The notes under the pieces were generated by a model. The model worked only from the letters and a program-made list of their open reading frames with translations, did no database searches and was not told the DNA's origin. The position numbers and the translations under genes are program-made. Shown piece after piece: positions 34,642 to 44,190 of a DNA stretch of 64,000 nucleotides. Numbering within the stretch: the first letter of the stretch is position 1; each line of letters begins with the position of its first letter. The DNA is from Enterococcus italicus DSM 15952 (GTDB lineage Bacteria > Bacillota > Bacilli > Lactobacillales > Enterococcaceae). The stretch is taken from assembly GCF_000185365.1 (NCBI RefSeq), contig NZ_GL622241.1:1013792-1077791 (forward strand). Reading direction: 5' to 3'.

Positions 34642-35553
34642 ATGAAAGTAAAGAAAGCAGTTATTCCAGCAGCTGGGTTAGGTACACGATTTTTACCAGC
34701 TACCAAAGCAATGGCAAAGGAAATGTTACCAATTGTCGATAAACCAACGATTCAATTTATTGTTGAAGAAGCATTAAAGTCAGGCATCGAAGATATTTTA
34801 ATTGTCACAGGCAAAGGCAAACGCCCGATTGAGGATCATTTTGATGCGAATCTTGAGTTAGAAATGAATTTGAAAGAGAAAGGCAAAGAAGATTTACTAA
34901 AATTAGTAGAAGAAACCACCGATGTCAATCTTCATTTTATTCGTCAATCGCATCCATTAGGATTAGGCCATGCCGTATTACAAGCCAAAGCATTTGTCGG
35001 TAATGAACCTTTTATTGTTATGTTAGGCGATGACTTAATGGACGATACCATTCCATTAACCCAACAATTGATTAATGATTACGATGCTACTCACGCTTCA
35101 ACGATCGCGGTGATGGAAATTCCGCATAAAGACACTTCAAAATATGGCATTATTAATCCCGGAGAACAAGTGAATCCAGGACTATACAATGTGAAAAATT
35201 TTGTTGAAAAGCCAGAGCCTGATCAAGCACCGAGTGATCTAGCAATCATCGGTCGTTATTTGTTAACACCTGAAATTTTTGATGTTTTAGAAAATCAAAA
35301 ACCTGGTGCAGGCAATGAAATTCAACTAACGGATGCCATTGATACCTTGAATCAGACCCAACGAGTATTTGCCCGTGAATTCAAAGGCAAGCGTTACGAT
35401 GTGGGTGATAAATTTGGCTTTATGAAAACAAGTATTGAATACGGCTTAATTCATCCAGAAGTAAAAGAAAAACTACGCTCGTTCATCATTGAGTTAGGAA
35501 AAGAATTAAGCGCAGAAGATCAACCAATAACTTCTTCTAAGGATAACGAATAA
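34642..35553 (+). CDS. galU: UTP-glucose-1-phosphate uridylyltransferase GalU
   Basis: Forms UDP-glucose for glycolipids, capsule and teichoic acid decoration, 303 aa. The nucleotide motif [15 protein letters not shown] and the metal/substrate segments [10 protein letters not shown] and FVEKPEP are present. The ATG at 34642 follows AAAGGAG; the frame extends upstream into gpsA without support. It ends the hprK operon and is followed by a terminator. The phosphoglucomutase at 53111 supplies its substrate. Confidence 0.95.
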   Translation: MKVKKAVIPAAGLGTRFLPATKAMAKEMLPIVDKPTIQFIVEEALKSGIEDILIVTGKGKRPIEDHFDANLELEMNLKEKGKEDLLKLVEETTDVNLHFIRQSHPLGLGHAVLQAKAFVGNEPFIVMLGDDLMDDTIPLTQQLINDYDATHASTIAVMEIPHKDTSKYGIINPGEQVNPGLYNVKNFVEKPEPDQAPSDLAIIGRYLLTPEIFDVLENQKPGAGNEIQLTDAIDTLNQTQRVFAREFKGKRYDVGDKFGFMKTSIEYGLIHPEVKEKLRSFIIELGKELSAEDQPITSSKDNE

Positions 35554-35558
35554 ATGTT

Positions 35559-35595
35559 AAACACCCTACATTGAAAAATTGTCGGGTGTTTTTTT
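35559..35595 (+). terminator. Terminator after galU
   Basis: 12-nt arms (35559-35570, 35580-35591) with one mismatch, 9-nt loop, T tract. Confidence 0.88.
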
Positions 35596-35650
35596 GTAAA
35601 AACGATTGATTTGTTATCGAGTGAAAGATGATTGTTGAAATAGAAAATGT

Positions 35651-35679
35651 TTGTCTAATGATTTGGGAAATGCTATGCT
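35651..35679 (+). promoter_or_regulatory. Promoter of the DUF948-ytxH unit
   Basis: TTGTCT (35651-35656), 17-bp spacer, TATGCT (35674-35679) with an extended -10 TGC directly before it. Confidence 0.65.
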
Positions 35680-35712
35680 TATAAAAAGAGTAAGTTTGGA
35701 AGGAGCGTTAGT

Positions 35713-36159
35713 ATGTCAATTGGTGGACTTGCTGCGATGATTGCAGCAATCGCGTTTGCAGTATTGGTTTTATTTTTAGTTAAGGTGCTTTTAAAAGTAT
35801 CAAAAACAATGGATCAAGTGAACCGGACTGTTGAGACGGCAAATGAAACAATTACCATTATTACAAAAGATGCAGATATTCTCTCAAAAGAGGTCGAAGG
35901 CTTACTAGTAAAGAGCAATGCGTTGTTACTGGACGTCAATGAAAAAGTGTCAACCATTGATCCTCTTTTTACAGCAGTCGCTGACTTAGGGACTTCAGTA
36001 TCTGATTTGAATCAATCTAGCCGCAATTTGGTGACGCGTGTCGGCTCTTTAGGTAGAACGACGGCAAAAGCAACAGTGGCCGGTAAAGTGGGGCAGGCAG
36101 CCTCTAAATACTTCTCAAAACGCAAATCATCAACAGAAAGTGAAACAACAAAAGCATAA
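35713..36159 (+). CDS. DUF948 membrane-anchored coiled-coil protein (YtxG-like)
   Basis: 148-aa protein with an N-terminal membrane helix (about 3-25) and a heptad-rich region (about 32-110) of DUF948 type, ending in a basic tail. GGAAGGAGC precedes the ATG. It pairs with the YtxH gene 24 bp downstream, the same pairing as ytxG-ytxH in Bacillus, where they belong to the general stress response. Biochemical role unknown. Confidence 0.85.
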   Translation: MSIGGLAAMIAAIAFAVLVLFLVKVLLKVSKTMDQVNRTVETANETITIITKDADILSKEVEGLLVKSNALLLDVNEKVSTIDPLFTAVADLGTSVSDLNQSSRNLVTRVGSLGRTTAKATVAGKVGQAASKYFSKRKSSTESETTKA

Positions 36160-36183
36160 TGAACTATTAAGGAGGAAATAGAC

Positions 36184-36864
36184 ATGGGTAAAACAGGAGG
36201 TTTCATATTAGGTGCAGTCATTGGTGGAACAGCTGCTGCTGTCACCGCGTTATTATTAGCACCCGAATCAGGAAAAGAATTACGTGGAAAATTAGCGAAG
36301 CAAGTCGATGACTTATTAGATGTCGCATCGGACTATTCAGATATTGCCAAAGATCGCGGCGTTGATTTTGCCAACCTAGCAAAAGAAAAAGCCAATCAAT
36401 TTGCGCAACAAGCCGATGATTTAGCCGGTACAATCAAAGACAAATCATTAGGTTCAGTGAACGATATTCAAGAGAATTCAGCGGACCTTGTCGATACGTT
36501 AAAGCAACAAGCCGACGATTTGTCGAATCGCTTGAGAAAAGCGACAAATAAAGTAACCGATAAAGTCGCAGAAGGCAAAGCAGAAGTGGCAGATCAAACG
36601 GAAGATATTATTATTGAAGTGAAAGATGCCCAAGCTGACGTTAAAGATGCAGTAATTGACGCTAAAGAAGAAGTAAGTTCACAAGCACAGTCTACTATAG
36701 ATGCGAGTAAAGCAGACTTAGCAAAAAATAAAGACGACGTAGCAGACAAAGCAGCAGAAATGAAGCAAGATGCCAAAGTGACTGCAGAAGAAACCAAAAA
36801 AGAGGGTCAAGAAATTGCGGATCTCTTAAAACAAGAAATTAAAGAAGAAGTCAACAAAGAGTAA
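36184..36864 (+). CDS. YtxH-domain stress protein with long amphipathic repeat region
   Basis: 226-aa protein beginning with the YtxH glycine-rich membrane helix (GGFILGAVIGGTAAAVTALL) and APESGKELRGKL, then a long Lys/Asp/Ala-rich helical repeat of LEA-like appearance with many DDL, KDA and AQADVKDA segments. GGAGG precedes the ATG. It is longer than minimal YtxH proteins (about 100-150 aa) because of the repeats. Probable general-stress membrane protein; a desiccation-type role is only suggested by composition. Confidence 0.82.
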   Translation: MGKTGGFILGAVIGGTAAAVTALLLAPESGKELRGKLAKQVDDLLDVASDYSDIAKDRGVDFANLAKEKANQFAQQADDLAGTIKDKSLGSVNDIQENSADLVDTLKQQADDLSNRLRKATNKVTDKVAEGKAEVADQTEDIIIEVKDAQADVKDAVIDAKEEVSSQAQSTIDASKADLAKNKDDVADKAAEMKQDAKVTAEETKKEGQEIADLLKQEIKEEVNKE

Positions 36865-36920
36865 AAAAGCCCAGAAAATCCAAAAGTTTGAAGCTAACTT
36901 TTGGATTTTCTGGGCTTTTT
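36864..36920 (+). repeat. Dispersed palindromic terminator repeat, copy 5
   Basis: Perfect inverted repeat of 25-bp arms (36864-36888, 36896-36920) around loop TGAAGCT, starting on the ytxH stop codon. It lies between convergent ytxH and pepQ, A tract left and T tract right. Confidence 0.92.
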
Positions 36921-36937
36921 GCTTAACGCTGATCGGT

Positions 36938-38041
36938 TTAATGTAACGTAAGTAGTTTTTTGGAAGTTTTGGTAAAAGGTTCGCAGCCATCTGAGGTGAC
37001 ATGAACACAGTCCTCGATTCGGACACCTACTTTGCCAGGAATATAGATGCCAGGTTCCAATGAAAAACACATGCCTTCTTCAATTATTAAGTCATTTCCC
37101 GCAACTAATGAAGGATACTCATGAACAGACATGCCCAATCCATGCCCCAAACGGTGGGTAAAGTATTCTCCATAGCCGGCTTCTGAAATTACCTCACGGG
37201 CGACACGATCAAGATACTCGGCAGTCACGCCAGACTTCACGGCTTTTTGCGCAGCGAGCTGGGCATTTAAAACTACATTGTATACTTCTTGTTGTAAGGA
37301 GGTTGGTTCACCAAATGACACGGTTCTAGTTGCATCAGAGCAATATCCTTTCCAGACAACCCCTAGATCAAATAGAACAAGTTCATTTTCTTTGACCTGA
37401 TTGGCTCCAGGCGTTCCGTGAGGGTTTGCAGCATTTGTTCCTGCTAAGACCAACGTATCAAATGACATTTGAGAAACGCCACGACGCTTTAATTGGTATT
37501 CAATTTCAGCTACGATTTCTTGTTCAGAAACGCCTGCCTTAACTGCGGAAAAGCCAATTTCAAAGGCAACATCAGCCCAATGACCTGCCTCAAGTAGCGT
37601 AGTGATTTCGTCGGCTGTCTTTTTGAGTTGCATCGTTTCAATAACTGGTGTTAAATTAGCTGAAAAAGAAACGTTTGGAAACAAATCAGTCAGAATTTCG
37701 TAACGATCTAAAGAAAGCGATCCTTTTTCTAAACCGATTGAATCAAGTGAAGGATAGCGATGTAGCAATTCTTTCTTAATTTTTTCATAAGGATTTTCAT
37801 TATCCAAGTAGCCGATTACATCATATTGCCAAGAACTATTTTTAGCTGGTTCAGCATCCAGAGCAGGTGTAAATAAAAAAGGATCAGTAGTTGCCGAGAT
37901 AAATAAGCCTAAAATTCGTTCATGCGGGTCGCTTTCAAAGCCGCTCAGATAGGCGATGGTTGTAGGGTTTGATAGATAAGCAGCACTAATGCTGTTTGCT
38001 TGTAAATAGGATTGTAATTCAGTAAGCTTTGTACGATTCAT
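36938..38041 (-). CDS. pepQ: Xaa-Pro dipeptidase PepQ (M24 family)
   Basis: Cytoplasmic metallopeptidase that hydrolyses X-Pro dipeptides, 367 aa. The pita-bread metal ligands are visible in FDLGVVWKGYCSDATRT, HRLGHGLGMSVHE, EEGMCFSLEPGI and RIEDCVHV. The ATG at 38041 follows AAGGAC. It is divergent from ccpA across 186 bp, a conserved pair in lactic acid bacteria, where CcpA controls both genes. Confidence 0.92.
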   Translation of the reverse strand: MNRTKLTELQSYLQANSISAAYLSNPTTIAYLSGFESDPHERILGLFISATTDPFLFTPALDAEPAKNSSWQYDVIGYLDNENPYEKIKKELLHRYPSLDSIGLEKGSLSLDRYEILTDLFPNVSFSANLTPVIETMQLKKTADEITTLLEAGHWADVAFEIGFSAVKAGVSEQEIVAEIEYQLKRRGVSQMSFDTLVLAGTNAANPHGTPGANQVKENELVLFDLGVVWKGYCSDATRTVSFGEPTSLQQEVYNVVLNAQLAAQKAVKSGVTAEYLDRVAREVISEAGYGEYFTHRLGHGLGMSVHEYPSLVAGNDLIIEEGMCFSLEPGIYIPGKVGVRIEDCVHVTSDGCEPFTKTSKKLLTLH

Positions 38042-38135
38042 GTTCAGTCCTTCTTTCTTAGAAATCACTTTATTTTATCACTTCTTATATTTAATTCAAA
38101 TTGAGAGCAAACAAATTGTTTCATGGAAACTAGAA

Positions 38136-38149
38136 TTAAAACGGTTGCA
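38136..38149. promoter_or_regulatory. Candidate cre site between pepQ and ccpA
   Basis: TTAAAACGGTTGCA matches 9 of 11 defined positions of the cre pattern TGWAANCGNTNWCA. It overlaps the ccpA -35 (38146-38151), so CcpA could repress itself. Confidence 0.5.
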
Positions 38150-38173
38150 TATTAAAGCTATATTTGCTATTCT
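38146..38173 (+). promoter_or_regulatory. ccpA promoter
   Basis: TTGCAT (38146-38151), 16-bp spacer, TATTCT (38168-38173) with extended -10 TGC just before it. Confidence 0.55.
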
Positions 38174-38227
38174 TATTTAGAAATGTAAATAAGATTTTCT
38201 GAAAAAAAGCAGAATGGAGCAATAATG

Positions 38228-39229
38228 ATGGAAAAGCAAACAATTACTATTTATGACGTTGCCAGAGAAGCCAATGTCTCTATGGCTACAGTCTCTCGCG
38301 TTGTAAATGGCAACCCTAATGTTAAACCAGTAACACGAAAAAAAGTATTGGATGTAATCGATCGCTTAGATTATCGACCGAATGCAGTCGCACGAGGATT
38401 GGCTAGTAAAAAAACAACGACAGTCGGAGTAATTATCCCAGATGTAAGCAACATGTTCTTTGCTTCTTTAGCACGTGGGATTGACGATGTCGCAACAATG
38501 TACAAATACAATATTATTTTAGCAAACTCAGATGGCGATAGCATAAAAGAAGTCAATGTATTAAATAATTTATTAGCTAAGCAAGTGGACGGAATCATCT
38601 TTATGGGTCACCGTATTACGGATGAAATTCGTGGCGAATTTTCTCGTTCGAAAACACCAGTTGTCCTAGCAGGTTCGATTGATCCTGATGAGCAAGTAGG
38701 TAGTGTCAATATTGACTATACTTCAGCCACTCATGATGCAGTTGCGACTTTGGCAAACAATGACAATAAGAAGATTGCGTTTATCAGTGGTGCGTTAATT
38801 GATCCAATTAACGGTCAAAATCGCTTAAATGGGTACAAATCTGCCTTGAAAGACTCAGGTATTGAATACAATGAAGGCTTAATCTTCGAAGCGCCATATA
38901 GCTTCAAAAATGGGTTAGATTTAGTCGATCGAGTGCTAAATAGTGGGGCCACTGCAGCCTATGTGACGGATGATGAATTAGCGATTGGTTTATTAGATGG
39001 TTTAATTGACCGTGGCATTACAGTACCAGACGAATTTGAAATTATCACAAGCAATAACTCTTTACTGACAGATGTCTCTCGTCCGAGACTGTCAAGCGTG
39101 AGTCAACCACTGTATGACTTAGGTGCTGTATCCATGCGACTTTTAACAAAGATGATGAATAAAGAAGAAATCGAACAAAAAACGATTACTTTACCATATA
39201 GTATTATTACAAAAGGTTCATCAAAATAA
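38228..39229 (+). CDS. ccpA: Catabolite control protein A
   Basis: LacI-family regulator of carbon catabolite repression that binds cre sites with HPr-Ser46-P, 333 aa. The helix-turn-helix TIYDVAREANVSMATVSRVV and the hinge helix LASKK are canonical, followed by the periplasmic-binding-like core. The second of two adjacent ATGs (38228) gives the usual MEKQTITIYD start; GGAG lies 8 bp upstream. Divergent from pepQ, followed by a palindromic repeat. Confidence 0.96.
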   Translation: MEKQTITIYDVAREANVSMATVSRVVNGNPNVKPVTRKKVLDVIDRLDYRPNAVARGLASKKTTTVGVIIPDVSNMFFASLARGIDDVATMYKYNIILANSDGDSIKEVNVLNNLLAKQVDGIIFMGHRITDEIRGEFSRSKTPVVLAGSIDPDEQVGSVNIDYTSATHDAVATLANNDNKKIAFISGALIDPINGQNRLNGYKSALKDSGIEYNEGLIFEAPYSFKNGLDLVDRVLNSGATAAYVTDDELAIGLLDGLIDRGITVPDEFEIITSNNSLLTDVSRPRLSSVSQPLYDLGAVSMRLLTKMMNKEEIEQKTITLPYSIITKGSSK

Positions 39230-39290
39230 CTAAACTTATTTTGAACTACTAAATTCGTATCAAAAAGCGGCTAGAATTTGCTACTTCAAC

Positions 39291-39347
39291 AAAAAGCCAT
39301 ACAATCTAAAAAGGTGAGAAATCACTTCTGGATTGTATGGTTTTTTT
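39291..39347 (+). repeat. Dispersed palindromic terminator repeat, copy 6 (diverged)
   Basis: Left arm begins AAAAAGCCATACAATC (39291), right arm 39324-39347 mirrors it with mismatches and a 2-nt length difference; loop TGAGAAAT is retained. It separates convergent ccpA and pbpF and ends in seven T. Confidence 0.82.
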
Positions 39348-39383
39348 CTTATAGCTGATCATTTCATTCTATATTAGTTCGTG

Positions 39384-41708
39384 CTACTTTTTCGTTGATG
39401 TGGCCCCTTTTTGCCAAGCGCTCAGATAATTACTATCCGTACCGCCAATACCAAACTTAAATTGAGAATCACTAACAGCTGATTTTGCCCAATAGGAAGT
39501 TGTTGTAGCAGTAGGTAGGGTATACGTCGTGCCATTAAATGTCACTGTTTTGACATTCTTTTCACCTGTAAACGTATTGACTTTTTCTTTTTTCACAGAT
39601 GAATCAAGTGTGAATTTCTTCGTGACCCCAATCGTATCAGGTGATGATTGATAGATGGCATTTGCAAGATTCGCCATATACGTAGCCTGACGTAAGCTAG
39701 CACCTTCATCAGACGCTGTTCCATCGTCATGGCCAGTCCAGCTACTTAACGTTATAGATGGTGTCGATACGACTAACCAAGAGTCCTTGTAGTCATTGGT
39801 CGTACCAGTTTTTCCTACCCAATCCGCATTTCCTAACGTGCTATTCAAAGCAGTTAATAATGGTTTATATTTTGATGTAATATTACTTGTAAGCACGCTA
39901 CGCATCAAATCATTCATGATTGATGCAGTTGCTTTTGAGTATACTTGCACTGGATCTTCTTCGTGTTCATAAATGGTATGCCCACTTGAATCGGTAATCG
40001 ATGAGATCATATAAGCATCTTGATATACACCACCGTTGGCAAGGGTCTGGAAGCCACTTGTTTGCTCAAGGACAGTTAAGTCGACTACTCCTAATGGTGC
40101 CGATGGATAGGTCCACTGATCAACATCTGGATAATTCATTTTGGCTAAATAATTATCATAGACGTAGCTTGTGGAGCCTTCTTTATTTAAGGTGTTTTGA
40201 TAAATTTGATAAGCAGGAATATTGTTTGACCAAGAAATTGCTTCCCGAACAGTCTGGAAGGTATTCATATTGTATTGAGTAGCATTGACGACCTGTTCAT
40301 CACTGTCACTACTTGTGCCGCCCCAAGTCGTCGCGTAGTTTGATACCCGTGTCTCGGTACCAATCAAGCCTAAATCTATCGCCGGTGCGTATACGAGTGC
40401 CGGCTTAATCGCTGATCCGGCTTGACGCTCAGCTGAGAAAGCGTGGTTGAACTGATTGGTTGAAAAATCTCGTCCTCCGACAAAGCCAATGATGCGACCA
40501 GTTTGATTATTCATTAATACATTTCCGACTTCGACTGTTCCATTGCCATCATCCAATTGATACCCATAAGTGGCTGCTGCATCTTGCATCGCTTGATAGA
40601 TGGTTTTATCAATTGTAGAGTGAATGGTGTAACCGCCATTAATGATTTTTTGCTCTGCTAATGTTTCATAAGCTTCTTTTACTTCATCTTTGGCATATTC
40701 TTTTTCACTAATTTTGGCTTCTTCGGCTAATTGTTTACCCAAGACGGATTTTGCTTCATCCATTACGGCATAATACAAAAAGCTTTGCTCATTTGTATTT
40801 GCTGCTGCTTGAGGTAAGAAATCACTTTTAAGATCATATGCCTTAGCTTCTTCGTATTCTTTTTTGGTAATCGCATTGTTACGATACATACTAAAAAGAA
40901 CAAAATCCTTGCGTTTTAATCCTAACGATACATCGTCTTTAATGGAGCCATCACTATTATATGGGCTATAACTGATAGGACTTTGTGGGAGTCCCGCAAT
41001 AAATGCAGCCTGTGCAAGGTTCAATTTACTCGCATCCACACCAAAAATCCCTTTGGCCGCTTCTTGCACGCCGGCGATGTTTTCTCCTTTATTGTTTCTT
41101 CCAAAAGGGGAGACATTTAGATACATGGTAAGAATTTCATCTTTGGAAAAATTCTTGTCAACTAAGTGAGCCAAAATAATTTCATTGGCCTTGCGCTTAA
41201 AGGTCGTCTCATCTGTCAGCATTTGTTGCTTTACAAGTTGCTGTGTTAAAGTCGATCCACCACTGCTACCAATGCCGGTAACTTCTGATACAAGTGCTCG
41301 AATAACGGCTTTTGGAACATAACCTTGATGTTCATAGAAGTTTTCATCTTCAGTAGAGACAATTGCTTTCTTTAATAGATCAGAGATTTGATCAGATGCC
41401 ACTGTTTTTCGCTGTAAGTCTGAATTGACGGTAGCGATTGCTGTATCATCGGCATAGGTTAAAAGGGAAGTCTGGGAAAGATTCCCAAGCTCCTGATTCA
41501 TCGTCTCTTTAGAAGGTAACTCGGTATCTTCTACTAAGTAGGCAAAATAACCAGTGCCGATACCAAGGCCAAATGCGCCTGCTAAGACAATCAGGCTAAC
41601 AATAACCAAAAAGAGTGATTGGAGAACACGGACGACCACGTTCGTATAAAAGAGAACGCCGTGTGTTGCTGATTGCGATTTGTTGTTTTTTTTAGGTTTC
41701 TGGGCCAA
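39384..41708 (-). CDS. pbpF: Class A penicillin-binding protein (PbpF/PBP1 type)
   Basis: Bifunctional peptidoglycan synthase of 774 aa: membrane anchor (about 24-54), GT51 glycosyltransferase (about 85-260, catalytic Glu in EDENFYEHQGY) and transpeptidase with SAIK, SNN and KTGTTND boxes. The start is placed at TTG 41708, five bases after GAGGTGA; a GTG nine bases upstream lies inside that site. In enterococci pbpF lies next to ccpA, which supports this name among the class A PBPs. A C-terminal region rich in Thr/Ser/Lys completes the protein. Confidence 0.88.
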   Translation of the reverse strand: MAQKPKKNNKSQSATHGVLFYTNVVVRVLQSLFLVIVSLIVLAGAFGLGIGTGYFAYLVEDTELPSKETMNQELGNLSQTSLLTYADDTAIATVNSDLQRKTVASDQISDLLKKAIVSTEDENFYEHQGYVPKAVIRALVSEVTGIGSSGGSTLTQQLVKQQMLTDETTFKRKANEIILAHLVDKNFSKDEILTMYLNVSPFGRNNKGENIAGVQEAAKGIFGVDASKLNLAQAAFIAGLPQSPISYSPYNSDGSIKDDVSLGLKRKDFVLFSMYRNNAITKKEYEEAKAYDLKSDFLPQAAANTNEQSFLYYAVMDEAKSVLGKQLAEEAKISEKEYAKDEVKEAYETLAEQKIINGGYTIHSTIDKTIYQAMQDAAATYGYQLDDGNGTVEVGNVLMNNQTGRIIGFVGGRDFSTNQFNHAFSAERQAGSAIKPALVYAPAIDLGLIGTETRVSNYATTWGGTSSDSDEQVVNATQYNMNTFQTVREAISWSNNIPAYQIYQNTLNKEGSTSYVYDNYLAKMNYPDVDQWTYPSAPLGVVDLTVLEQTSGFQTLANGGVYQDAYMISSITDSSGHTIYEHEEDPVQVYSKATASIMNDLMRSVLTSNITSKYKPLLTALNSTLGNADWVGKTGTTNDYKDSWLVVSTPSITLSSWTGHDDGTASDEGASLRQATYMANLANAIYQSSPDTIGVTKKFTLDSSVKKEKVNTFTGEKNVKTVTFNGTTYTLPTATTTSYWAKSAVSDSQFKFGIGGTDSNYLSAWQKGATSTKK

Positions 41709-41778
41709 AAAAGTCACCTCAGTTTCAATTTATTCTGTCCAATTATAACAAAAAAATGAGAGAAAGAATAGGTAGAGT

Positions 41779-41810
41779 GTTTTAAGCAAATTGAAAAATC
41801 TGCTTAAAAC
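41779..41810. promoter_or_regulatory. Dyad in the pbpF-tyrS divergent region
   Basis: Perfect 10-bp arms GTTTTAAGCA (41779-41788) and TGCTTAAAAC (41801-41810), start-to-start 22 bp, ending 3 bp before the tyrS -35. No T tract. Looks like an operator rather than a terminator; the regulator is unknown. Confidence 0.5.
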
Positions 41811-41813
41811 TCT

Positions 41814-41841
41814 TTGCAACGGCTAAATTATCAGTTAATAT
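41814..41841 (+). promoter_or_regulatory. tyrS promoter
   Basis: TTGCAA (41814-41819), 16-bp spacer, TAATAT (41836-41841), 32 bp before the tyrS start. Confidence 0.6.
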
Positions 41842-41873
41842 GTGTAATGAGTATGTATTTGGGAGGAATGAAC

Positions 41874-43139
41874 ATGAGTTCTGATTTTTTTCAAGAACTA
41901 AAAGATCGTGGTTTGGTTTTCCAAACGACAGATGAAGCAGCATTAGAAAAACAATTAAATGAAGAGTCCGTGAAATTATATGTAGGATTTGATCCGACTG
42001 CAGATAGTTTGCATATTGGACACTTGTTACCAATTCTTATGTTACGCCGTTTTCAACTTCAAGGACACGTGCCAATCGCATTAGTCGGTGGCGGAACTGG
42101 GATGATTGGTGATCCCTCTTTTAAAGATCAAGAGCGTCAATTGAATACCTTATCGATTGTCCAAGAGTGGTCCCAAAGCATCAAAGATCAATTGTCTCGC
42201 TTTATTGATTTTGATGATGAAAAGGCTCCGGCTGTCCTTGCGAATAACTATGACTGGCTTGGATCAATTTCGTTGATTGATTTTCTTCGTGATGTCGGTA
42301 AAAACTTTACGATTAATTATATGATGAGTAAAGAAAGTGTCAAACGACGAATTGAAAGTGGTATTTCTTACACTGAGTTTGCCTACCAATTACTACAAGC
42401 GTACGATTTCTTAAAACTTTATGAAAACCATGGCTGTTTATTGCAATTAGGTGGTAGCGATCAATGGGGAAATATTACTTCAGGGATTGAATTGTTGCGT
42501 CGTGAGAAAGAAGTCCAAGGTTTTGGTTTGACGATGCCACTAATTACCAAAGCAGATGGCACAAAATTTGGTAAAACTGAAGGAAATGCAGTTTGGCTAG
42601 ATCCAGAAAAGACGACGCCTTATGAATTCTACCAATTTTGGATCAATACTGATGACCGCGATGTCATCAAATTCTTGAAATACTTTACGTTTTTATCTTT
42701 AACTGAAATTACGGCTATTGAACAAGAATTTACCGCTGCACCTGAATCGCGTGTAGCGCAAAAAGCTCTTGCCAAAGAAGTAACAACTTTGGTTCATGGA
42801 GAAGAAAAATATCGTCAAGCAGTTCATATCTCACAAGCGCTATTTAGTGGAGAACTAAAAACATTATCAAGTGAAGAAATCTCACAAGGGTTTAAAGGAG
42901 TGCCAAGTTATGAAATCACGACCGAAGATGGTTCACAACTATTGGATTTATTAGTTGCATCAAAAATTGTTTCTTCTCGTCGACAAGCACGCGAAGATTT
43001 GCAAAATGGGGCCATCTATGTCAATGGTGACCGCATTCAATCAGTGGATTACGAGTTACGTGAGGAAGACAAATTATCTGGGAAACACACGATTATTCGT
43101 AGAGGGAAAAAGAAATATTTCTTATTTACTTTTGCCTAA
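41874..43139 (+). CDS. tyrS: Tyrosyl-tRNA synthetase
   Basis: Charges tRNA-Tyr, 421 aa, class I synthetase. The HIGH motif is SLHIGHLLP, the KMSKS counterpart is KFGKTEGN, and the C-terminus carries an S4 RNA-binding domain ([19 protein letters not shown]). The ATG at 41874 follows GGGAGGA. The leader is only about 25-30 nt after the predicted transcription start, too short for a T-box, unlike many Firmicutes tyrS genes. Confidence 0.96.
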   Translation: MSSDFFQELKDRGLVFQTTDEAALEKQLNEESVKLYVGFDPTADSLHIGHLLPILMLRRFQLQGHVPIALVGGGTGMIGDPSFKDQERQLNTLSIVQEWSQSIKDQLSRFIDFDDEKAPAVLANNYDWLGSISLIDFLRDVGKNFTINYMMSKESVKRRIESGISYTEFAYQLLQAYDFLKLYENHGCLLQLGGSDQWGNITSGIELLRREKEVQGFGLTMPLITKADGTKFGKTEGNAVWLDPEKTTPYEFYQFWINTDDRDVIKFLKYFTFLSLTEITAIEQEFTAAPESRVAQKALAKEVTTLVHGEEKYRQAVHISQALFSGELKTLSSEEISQGFKGVPSYEITTEDGSQLLDLLVASKIVSSRRQAREDLQNGAIYVNGDRIQSVDYELREEDKLSGKHTIIRRGKKKYFLFTFA

Positions 43140-43160
43140 GAATGGTCTGAGAACAATGGA

Positions 43161-43203
43161 GACGAGTAAAAGAGAATGATTATTTTCTTTGCTCGTTTTT
43201 TTT
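43161..43203 (+). terminator. Terminator after tyrS
   Basis: Stem ACGAG...CTCGT extended by an A/T-rich segment with wobbles, then eight T. Confidence 0.8.
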
Positions 43204-43219
43204 AGAATGGAGGAAAACG

Positions 43220-44119
43220 ATGTTAATTGGGTCGCATGTATCCATGAGTGGAAAGAAAATGTTATTGCAATCAGCAGAAGATGCGGCAAGTTATGGTGAA
43301 TCTACGTTTATGATTTACACCGGAGCGCCGCAAAATACACGGAGAAAACCAATTGAAGAATTAAATATTGAGGCAGGGAAAGCTTACATGGCCGAACACG
43401 GCTTAAGTAATATCGTTGTTCATGCACCGTATATTATTAATTTAGGCAATACAACGAAACCGCAAAACTTTGGCTTTGCCGTTAATTTTTTAAGAGAAGA
43501 AATTGTGCGCGCAACGGCATTAGGTGCCAAACAAATTACCTTACACCCAGGTGCGCATGTCGGTGCTGGCGTCGACGCTGGCTTGACACAAATTATCAAA
43601 GGACTAAATGAAGTACTTGAAAAAGACCAAGTACCTCAGATTGCGTTGGAAACGATGGCTGGTAAGGGCACCGAATTGGGAAGAACCTTTGAAGAATTAG
43701 CAACGATTATCGACGGTGTGACTTTAAATGAAAAATTGTCAGTTACCCTCGACACTTGTCATACACATGACGCAGGGTACAATATTCGTGAGGATTTCGA
43801 TGGCGTCCTAGAAGAGTTCGATAAAATTATTGGCTTAGATCGGTTGAAAGTAATTCACGTCAACGATTCAAAGAACCCTCAAGGATCACATAAAGATCGT
43901 CACGCCAACATTGGCTTTGGTACGATTGGCTTTGACGCGCTGTGCAAAGTTGTCCATCATCCGAAATTAGCCGAGTTGCCAAAAATTTTAGAAACGCCTT
44001 TTGTAGGAGAAGATAAAAAAGATAAAAAGCCGCCGTATAAATACGAAATTGCGATGTTAAAGAAAAAAGAGTTTGATCCACAACTCTTAGAAAAAATTCT
44101 CGCAAACGAACAATATTGA
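43220..44119 (+). CDS. nfo: Endonuclease IV (AP endonuclease Nfo)
   Basis: Cleaves DNA at abasic sites in base-excision repair, 299 aa TIM barrel with three zinc sites. The signatures are IGSHVSM at the start, [34 protein letters not shown] and [25 protein letters not shown] precedes the ATG. Monocistronic with its own terminator; no operon partner. Confidence 0.96.
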   Translation: MLIGSHVSMSGKKMLLQSAEDAASYGESTFMIYTGAPQNTRRKPIEELNIEAGKAYMAEHGLSNIVVHAPYIINLGNTTKPQNFGFAVNFLREEIVRATALGAKQITLHPGAHVGAGVDAGLTQIIKGLNEVLEKDQVPQIALETMAGKGTELGRTFEELATIIDGVTLNEKLSVTLDTCHTHDAGYNIREDFDGVLEEFDKIIGLDRLKVIHVNDSKNPQGSHKDRHANIGFGTIGFDALCKVVHHPKLAELPKILETPFVGEDKKDKKPPYKYEIAMLKKKEFDPQLLEKILANEQY

Positions 44120-44149
44120 AAGCTTGTGCAATAGCACTTGCTTTTTTTT
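44119..44149 (+). terminator. Terminator after nfo
   Basis: AAAGC..GTGC / GCAC..GCTTT stem with an internal TT/TT loop, AATA loop, then eight T. Confidence 0.8.
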
Positions 44150-44190
44150 ATTGGTTTGATACGCTTAAATAGAAAGAAAGTGGGGAGTCT

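Noticed and set aside
41718-41873. T-box riboswitch before tyrS
   Set aside because: The gap is only about 155 bp, shared with a divergent gene, and lacks the AGGGTGG-type T-box sequence and a terminator; the dyad present has no T tract.
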